A stretch of DNA of 27,661 nucleotides. It comes from CAZRNB01 sp964601355. Its GTDB lineage: Bacteria > Planctomycetota > Phycisphaerae > Sedimentisphaerales > Anaerobacaceae. The notes beneath the pieces were generated by a model. That model saw nothing but the letters and a program-made list of their open reading frames with translations. It made no database searches and was not told the origin of the DNA. Positions 24,134-27,661 of this stretch are shown here, piece after piece. The stretch spans positions 1 to 27,661 of the forward strand of contig CAZRNB010000027.1 of NCBI GenBank assembly GCA_964601355.1, in the 5' to 3' direction. The translations under genes were made by a program, and so were the position numbers. Position 1 is the first letter of the stretch; every line of letters begins with the position of its first letter.

Positions 24134-24139
24134 GCCTAA

Positions 24140-24205
24140 TCCCGTTAGAAATTCCCGTTCTATCGGACTATTCAAAACCAGTTAGGATTGGAATTTCTAA
24201 CGGGA
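24140..24205. repeat. Perfect 16-bp inverted repeat after the Rrf2 gene
   Basis: TCCCGTTAGAAATTCC (24140-24155) and GGAATTTCTAACGGGA (24190-24205) are exact reverse complements around a 34-base loop. It starts seven bases after the rrf2 stop. It lacks a T-tract, so it looks more like a repeat element than a classical terminator, although it could end transcription. Confidence 0.85.
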
Positions 24206-24226
24206 CTAATTCGGTAATTGGTGATT

Positions 24227-24257
24227 GGTAATTGGTATTTTCCAGTTACCAATTACC
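24227..24257. repeat. Word-repeat hairpin GGTAATTGGTA / TACCAATTACC
   Basis: A perfect 11-bp stem (24227-24237 with 24247-24257) and 9-base loop lie inside a stretch of shuffled GGTAATTGGT words (24212-24260). It lies in the leader of the MazG-like gene. Confidence 0.8.
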
Positions 24258-24290
24258 AGTTTCCAGCTACAATTAACAGGTACCCTTGAA

Positions 24291-24554
24291 ATGCACATTA
24301 GTGAATTTCAGCAGCTAATCGCTCAAAAATATAAAAAGCGAGATATTGAAAGAGGGGTTCCTGCTACTTTTATGTGGTTTATTGAGGAGGTTGGAGAGCT
24401 CGCGACGTCACTTGCCTCAGCAGACCAGGCAAATAAAGAGGAAGAATTTGCCGATGTATTCGCCTGGCTGTGCACGTTAGCCAATATAAGCAATGTGGAC
24501 ATAGAAAAGGTATGTGCAAAATATACCAAAAACAAAGTTAAGGGGTTTAAATAA
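24291..24554 (+). CDS. MazG-like nucleotide pyrophosphohydrolase
   Basis: 87 residues, a single compact MazG domain. The metal-binding pattern EExxE then ExxD is visible: FIEEVGELATSL and, further on, EEEFADVFAWL. Such proteins hydrolyse nucleoside triphosphates to monophosphates and pyrophosphate, often clearing damaged or surplus nucleotides. Short forms like this act as tetramers of helices. The start ATG 24291 is chosen because the family domain begins there. The upstream extension from 24225 is encoded by the word-repeat hairpin. The ribosome-binding site is weak (CAGG at -13). Confidence 0.85.
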   Translation: MHISEFQQLIAQKYKKRDIERGVPATFMWFIEEVGELATSLASADQANKEEEFADVFAWLCTLANISNVDIEKVCAKYTKNKVKGFK

Positions 24555-24565
24555 TAAATCCCGGA

Positions 24566-24688
24566 TCAATCAGCACTATCCTGTTTTTCTTTGTCTTTTT
24601 CACGTAATGTACGAACCATTGAAAATAGAAAAAGCACAAGAATTACAAACCAGCTAATCGCCATAAAAAGCCAGCCTGAAGGTCGCAT
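24566..24688 (-). CDS. Small subunit of the NSS symporter (MetS-like)
   Basis: 40 residues: MRPSGWLFMAISWFVILVLFLFSMV then a charged tail RTLREKDKEKQDSAD. It is a single membrane helix with a short cytoplasmic tail. It begins one base after the symporter stop codon and has its own site (AAGGAG, 8-base spacing) inside the end of the symporter gene. This gene order and form match the small-subunit proteins (MetS type) that accompany some NSS-family amino-acid importers such as MetP. The function is inferred from that context. Confidence 0.8.
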   Translation of the reverse strand: MRPSGWLFMAISWFVILVLFLFSMVRTLREKDKEKQDSAD

Positions 24689-24689
24689 C

Positions 24690-26237
24690 TTATGAGCTCC
24701 TTACCTTTTTCTTTCGCCAAATATGCCAGACTAAAAAAGCCAGAATCCCAAACAATCCAAGCAGCACGATACGTGTTGCAATAATGTATGGCACATTCTC
24801 GGCGGACACATTTCTCAGCAATATCACGGATGCCCATTCCTGCCAGAACCAAAAACCCAGAATAAATAAAAGAAAAGCCGGGGTGACGTATTTTATGATA
24901 AAACGATAGATACGCGGTATTGTAATATCCGAGCCAACGTGCATCTCAGTCCATGCCTCTTCCATTCCGAAAATCCACCCGAAGAGAATCGTTTCTACCG
25001 TAGCAAACACAACAAGACAGAATGTCCCTCCCCAGAAATCAAGCTCATCCACCACGCCTTTGCCGAGCAAAAAAATGACCGGCTGGATTAAGATGAATGT
25101 TGAAACGGCAAAAATAATAATTGCAGATTTCCTCGATAAATTAAATTCATCCTCAAGAAAAGCAATAGCCGGCTGGGCAAGCGAGATTGAGCTGGTAATT
25201 CCAGCAATAAAAAGAAGCATAAACCACATAAATCCGAAAAAATTGCCAAAAGAAAGTTTTTGCAATACCAGCGGCATCGTTACAAATCCCAAATTGAAAG
25301 CTCCGCCTTCAGCAATCCTGGTAGTTGCCGCTGGACCAAAAAAGGCATAAGCAGCCGGTATTACAATACTTCCGCCCAAAATCACTTCTGCCAGCTCATT
25401 AGTTGCCGCTGCTGTCAGCCCCGATAAAGCGACGTCGTCCTTCTTTGTCAAATAACTGGCATAAGTCAATATAACACCGATGCCGCAGCTCAACGTGAAA
25501 AATATCTGCCCGGCAGCAGCCAGCCAGACCCTCGCATTCCTCAAAGCCGACCAGTCGGGATTCCACAAAAAACCCAGGCCGTTCGTAATGTTATTATCGG
25601 CTTTGGCCGGATCAGGCGTGCCGAGACTCAGCACCCTTATCATCAGTAACGCGCCGAATACAAACAGCACAGGCAGGCCGTATTTGCATACTTTTTCAAT
25701 TCCGCCGCGGATGCCAAAGTACACAATCAGGATATTAAGCAAAAAAGTTATTACAAAAAAACAATAACTTACCCCGATGTCGTTGAAAAACTCATTTTTT
25801 ACATGTCCCTGGTAGCCCTGAAGAAATGCAGCCATGCTCTGCTCAGTCTGGCAAACATTGTATTTGCCGAGCAGCGAAAATAAGCTATAACCCAAAAGCC
25901 AGGACTCAATGTAGGTATAATATATAAAAATAACCACCGGCCCAAATATGCCGATGACTCCGAAATATTTTATAAACCTGTTTTTATTCCAGATAGTGTG
26001 AAAAATTCCTGGAGCGGTGCTGTGCCCGAAGCCTCCTCCAAATCTGCCGATTGTCCATTCAATCCACATAAGCGGCAAACCCAATAGCAGGAATGCCACA
26101 AAATATGGAATCATAAACGCCCCCCCGCCGTTGCGTGCCGCTTGAACGGGAAATCTAAGGAAATTTCCCAAGCCGATAGCGCTACCGGCTACCGCGAGTA
26201 TTATGCCGAGCCTGCTACCCCACCTTTCTCGCGCCAT
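24690..26237 (-). CDS. NSS-family sodium-dependent transporter (SLC6-like)
   Basis: 515 residues with about twelve hydrophobic segments. The first membrane helix has the Na+/substrate-binding signature GSAIGLGNFLRFPVQAARNGGGAF, as in LeuT-type transporters. LPLMWIEWTIGRFGG follows. It should import an amino acid or related solute with Na+; the substrate cannot be read from sequence. The start is taken as ATG 26237, with GGGAG very close upstream. TTG 26252, five codons earlier, has AAAGG before it and is a real alternative. Either start overlaps the end of the upstream hydrolase gene (23-38 bases). The 40-residue small-subunit gene follows directly. Confidence 0.92.
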   Translation of the reverse strand: MARERWGSRLGIILAVAGSAIGLGNFLRFPVQAARNGGGAFMIPYFVAFLLLGLPLMWIEWTIGRFGGGFGHSTAPGIFHTIWNKNRFIKYFGVIGIFGPVVIFIYYTYIESWLLGYSLFSLLGKYNVCQTEQSMAAFLQGYQGHVKNEFFNDIGVSYCFFVITFLLNILIVYFGIRGGIEKVCKYGLPVLFVFGALLMIRVLSLGTPDPAKADNNITNGLGFLWNPDWSALRNARVWLAAAGQIFFTLSCGIGVILTYASYLTKKDDVALSGLTAAATNELAEVILGGSIVIPAAYAFFGPAATTRIAEGGAFNLGFVTMPLVLQKLSFGNFFGFMWFMLLFIAGITSSISLAQPAIAFLEDEFNLSRKSAIIIFAVSTFILIQPVIFLLGKGVVDELDFWGGTFCLVVFATVETILFGWIFGMEEAWTEMHVGSDITIPRIYRFIIKYVTPAFLLFILGFWFWQEWASVILLRNVSAENVPYIIATRIVLLGLFGILAFLVWHIWRKKKVRSS

Positions 26238-27057
26238 ACTCCCTGTTACCAATACCTTTGGGTTTTCCTGTCGATTCTCTTATGCCAAGCAGCTCGAGCG
26301 TGTCACGTTCGATGATATTTCGGATATTGCTTCGCGGAACCGTCGGCAAATTTGTATCCGCCAAAAGCATGTTAAAACCAAGAAGGGTCTCTATGCAAGG
26401 CCCGGCATTTCCTTCGGGAAAGCCGCTGCCGAACAGAAGCTTGTCCATCACTCCCCGCTCGTGTGCCGCCACTACAATATTATAAGTCTGCCATACGCTG
26501 CTCGGCCGAATCGTCAAATCCGCATACACATTCTTGTGCTTGTCCACCATAACCAACGTCTGCTCGACAAATGGCAAACCCATAGAGCCGATGATGATTT
26601 TCAAGGCTGGAAAAGTTCTGGCCACCTCATCGAGCAAAAACGGCTGGGCATATTCGAGAACAGCATTGGGTTTTATATCGATGTCGCCGCCATGAAAGAA
26701 GACCGGCAGTCCCAGCTCCTGAGCCGATTCATAGAACCGCATCGCCCTGCTGTGGGCCGGGTGAAAACCGCAGGTGCTGCAATAAAGGACAGCTCCATTA
26801 AGGCCGAGCTTGTTTCTGATGGCTTTAAGATTATTGACGCTGACTTTATCCTTGGTCGGTTCAACCAGGGCAAAGCCGAACATTCTTTCTTTATGTTTGC
26901 TCACGTACCTTGCCAGCTTTTCATTGACCTCTCCGCTCGGCTCATCAGCAGCGGCAAGCACGATACAGGCGTCAACCGTCTGAACCGCCTCCAGATGCGC
27001 GGAGTTATCAACGTCATCCGCTGCAAAATTTATATGTGTATGGCAGTCAATTATCAT
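26215..27057 (-). CDS. Amidohydrolase-2-like TIM-barrel protein with altered metal site
   Basis: 280 residues. It starts with MIIDCHTHIN, the HxH metal motif of the amidohydrolase superfamily, and has PVFFHGGD in the middle. At two other usual ligand places it differs: the strand that normally reads IIGHxG is IIGSMGLP, and the late FGSDxP is FGSGFPEG. The Asp/His there are usually important for catalysis, so activity is uncertain. The C-terminal ~25 residues (GKPKGIGNREYGARKVG) overlap the start of the transporter gene. Coupled translation suggests a link with the transported substrate. The start ATG 27057 has no strong ribosome-binding site, and a GC-rich hairpin lies 20 bases upstream. Confidence 0.75.
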   Translation of the reverse strand: MIIDCHTHINFAADDVDNSAHLEAVQTVDACIVLAAADEPSGEVNEKLARYVSKHKERMFGFALVEPTKDKVSVNNLKAIRNKLGLNGAVLYCSTCGFHPAHSRAMRFYESAQELGLPVFFHGGDIDIKPNAVLEYAQPFLLDEVARTFPALKIIIGSMGLPFVEQTLVMVDKHKNVYADLTIRPSSVWQTYNIVVAAHERGVMDKLLFGSGFPEGNAGPCIETLLGFNMLLADTNLPTVPRSNIRNIIERDTLELLGIRESTGKPKGIGNREYGARKVG

Positions 27058-27445
27058 TATTTTATTTCATTGTTTAGCCGTCGCCGGTACGGCGACGGTG
27101 GTTGAAAATTCTCAAAATCGTGATTTATCTTAGCCAAGCCTATTTCCTACGTCAAGAACAATATTTCACCTCTCTATTTTATGGATTTTAATAGAATTTT
27201 TAGGCAGATTTAAAACTCAGCATTAAACAGACTATAGAAAATTCACAACGTAAATCTTAAAACGCAAAACCATAATCCAAAATGCAAAACCAAATACCGA
27301 ATTTCCACAATGTGTGTCCCGCGTTTTTTAGTTTTACGTTATGGTTTTACATTTTTGGTTTTAATCTTTACATTCTGGGAGTGTTACGAAATCTTCTGTC
27401 ACACCAAAAAAATAAATGAATTGAATTTTACTGCTTGCCTTTACT
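27058..27445. other. 388-base spacer with hairpin and inverted word repeat
   Basis: No gene is supported. It begins with the GC-rich hairpin at 27078-27098. The rest is AT-rich. From about 27247 to 27375 variants of AAAACC, AAAATG and AAAACG form one block and their reverse complements form a second block (from ~27325), so the whole can fold as a large imperfect hairpin. The hydrolase promoter should lie at its left part. Confidence 0.65.
27078..27098. other. GC-rich 9-bp hairpin next to the hydrolase start
   Basis: CCGTCGCCG (27078-27086) and CGGCGACGG (27090-27098) pair perfectly over a 3-base loop. It is preceded on the plus strand by TGTTTAG, like the uvrB terminator, but no plus-strand gene ends here. 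On the minus strand it lies in the leader of the hydrolase gene, 20 bases before the ATG, and no T-tract follows. Confidence 0.75.
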
Positions 27446-27661
27446 CTATTTTAGGCTTTCCAGATTACTCCGCACCTTCTGCGTATTTGGATGGTCCGGC
27501 CCTAAGCTCTTTTCAAAAATCTCAAGTGCCCTTTTCATCAAAGGCTCCGCCTCTTTTAGGCGATTTGTATCTTGTAGCAACTGCGCCAGATTGTTGAGGT
27601 CTATGCCAACATTTGGGTGGTCTTTGCCGAAGGATTTCTCATCTATCTCTAATGCACGCCT
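27446..27661 (-). CDS. C-terminal end of a tetratricopeptide (kinesin light chain-type) protein, partial
   Basis: The last 71 residues of a protein whose start is beyond the window. Two TPR units are clear: RRALEIDEKSFGKDHPNVG with DLNNLAQLLQDTNRLKEAEP, then LMKRALEIFEKSLGPDHPNT with a short end VRSNLESLK. The repeated ALEI-x-EKS-x-G-x-DHPN spacing is typical of the TPR_10/TPR_12 arrays of kinesin light chain-like bacterial proteins, which bind partner proteins. The stop TAG is at 27448-27446. The domain at its N-terminus is unknown. Confidence 0.9.
   Translation of the reverse strand, partial: RRALEIDEKSFGKDHPNVGIDLNNLAQLLQDTNRLKEAEPLMKRALEIFEKSLGPDHPNTQKVRSNLESLK

Noticed and set aside
26203..27105. 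A 300-codon plus-strand frame opposite the hydrolase gene
   Set aside because: It is the antisense shadow of the minus-strand hydrolase, whose residues match a family. The plus frame has no recognisable domain or start site.
27310..27597. A 95-codon plus-strand frame at the window end
   Set aside because: It covers word-repeat sequence and the antisense of the TPR gene, whose minus-strand frame is clearly the real one.

Overview
The window (27,661 bases, moderate GC) reads as a chromosomal segment of a Gram-negative-type bacterium, most likely a planctomycete of the Phycisphaerae type. That placement is inference. It rests on a secreted protein ending in the PEP-CTERM variant IPAPGAVILASLGVGLVGWL plus arginines, a pair of PilX-like proteins with the N-terminal pattern RGTVLILSMIF, several lipobox lipoproteins, an Rrf2 regulator without cysteines, and spacers full of hairpin and word-like repeats. 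No rRNA, tRNA, CRISPR array, prophage or complete insertion sequence was seen.

Layout. 1-3119 (minus): the start of a secreted protein, a Na/phosphate cotransporter with a PhoU tail, and a class I aminotransferase. 3120-3785: a 666-base spacer with a REP-like palindrome and a hairpin. 3786-7996 (minus): a tight five-gene run made of a GH10-like protein lacking both catalytic glutamates, a membrane-anchored ComEA-like helix-hairpin-helix protein, a hypothetical protein, a lipoprotein and a homocysteine methyltransferase. 8152-12825 (plus): an M14 peptidase lipoprotein, uvrB, nadC and birA. 13091-15333 (plus): dihydrolipoamide dehydrogenase and a PEP-CTERM-like protein behind a structured leader. 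15643-16294 (minus): a HepT/MntA toxin-antitoxin pair. 16340-17914 (plus): a natural LipB-LipA fusion. 18059-21643 (plus): two paralogous PilX-like proteins and a 57-residue acidic-tailed membrane peptide. 21749-23407 (minus): a STAS protein, an RsbW-like kinase and a peptidoglycan amidase lipoprotein. 23741-24554 (plus): an Rrf2 regulator and a MazG-like protein. 24566-27057 (minus): a TIM-barrel hydrolase, an NSS-family Na+ symporter and its 40-residue small subunit. 27446-27661 (minus): the end of a TPR protein.

How genes fit together. LipB-LipA makes the lipoyl cofactor on the 2-oxoacid dehydrogenase and glycine cleavage proteins, and the nearby dihydrolipoamide dehydrogenase reoxidises it. 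BirA and NadC supply biotin attachment and NAD. The STAS/RsbW pair is a partner-switch module placed just upstream of a cell-wall amidase. The symporter and its small subunit form one transport unit.

Most notable: (1) a TIR-bounded MITE-like element with perfect 15-bp ends and a perfect 8-bp target duplication at 19448-19644, with an older copy of the same architecture at 12884-13036 carrying a different inner palindrome; (2) the LipB-LipA fusion; (3) a near-consensus promoter for mntA-hepT whose 17-bp spacer is itself a palindrome; (4) the degenerate GH10-like protein and TIM-barrel hydrolase; (5) two small genes, at 21470 and 24566; (6) word-like repeats in spacers and inside a gene.
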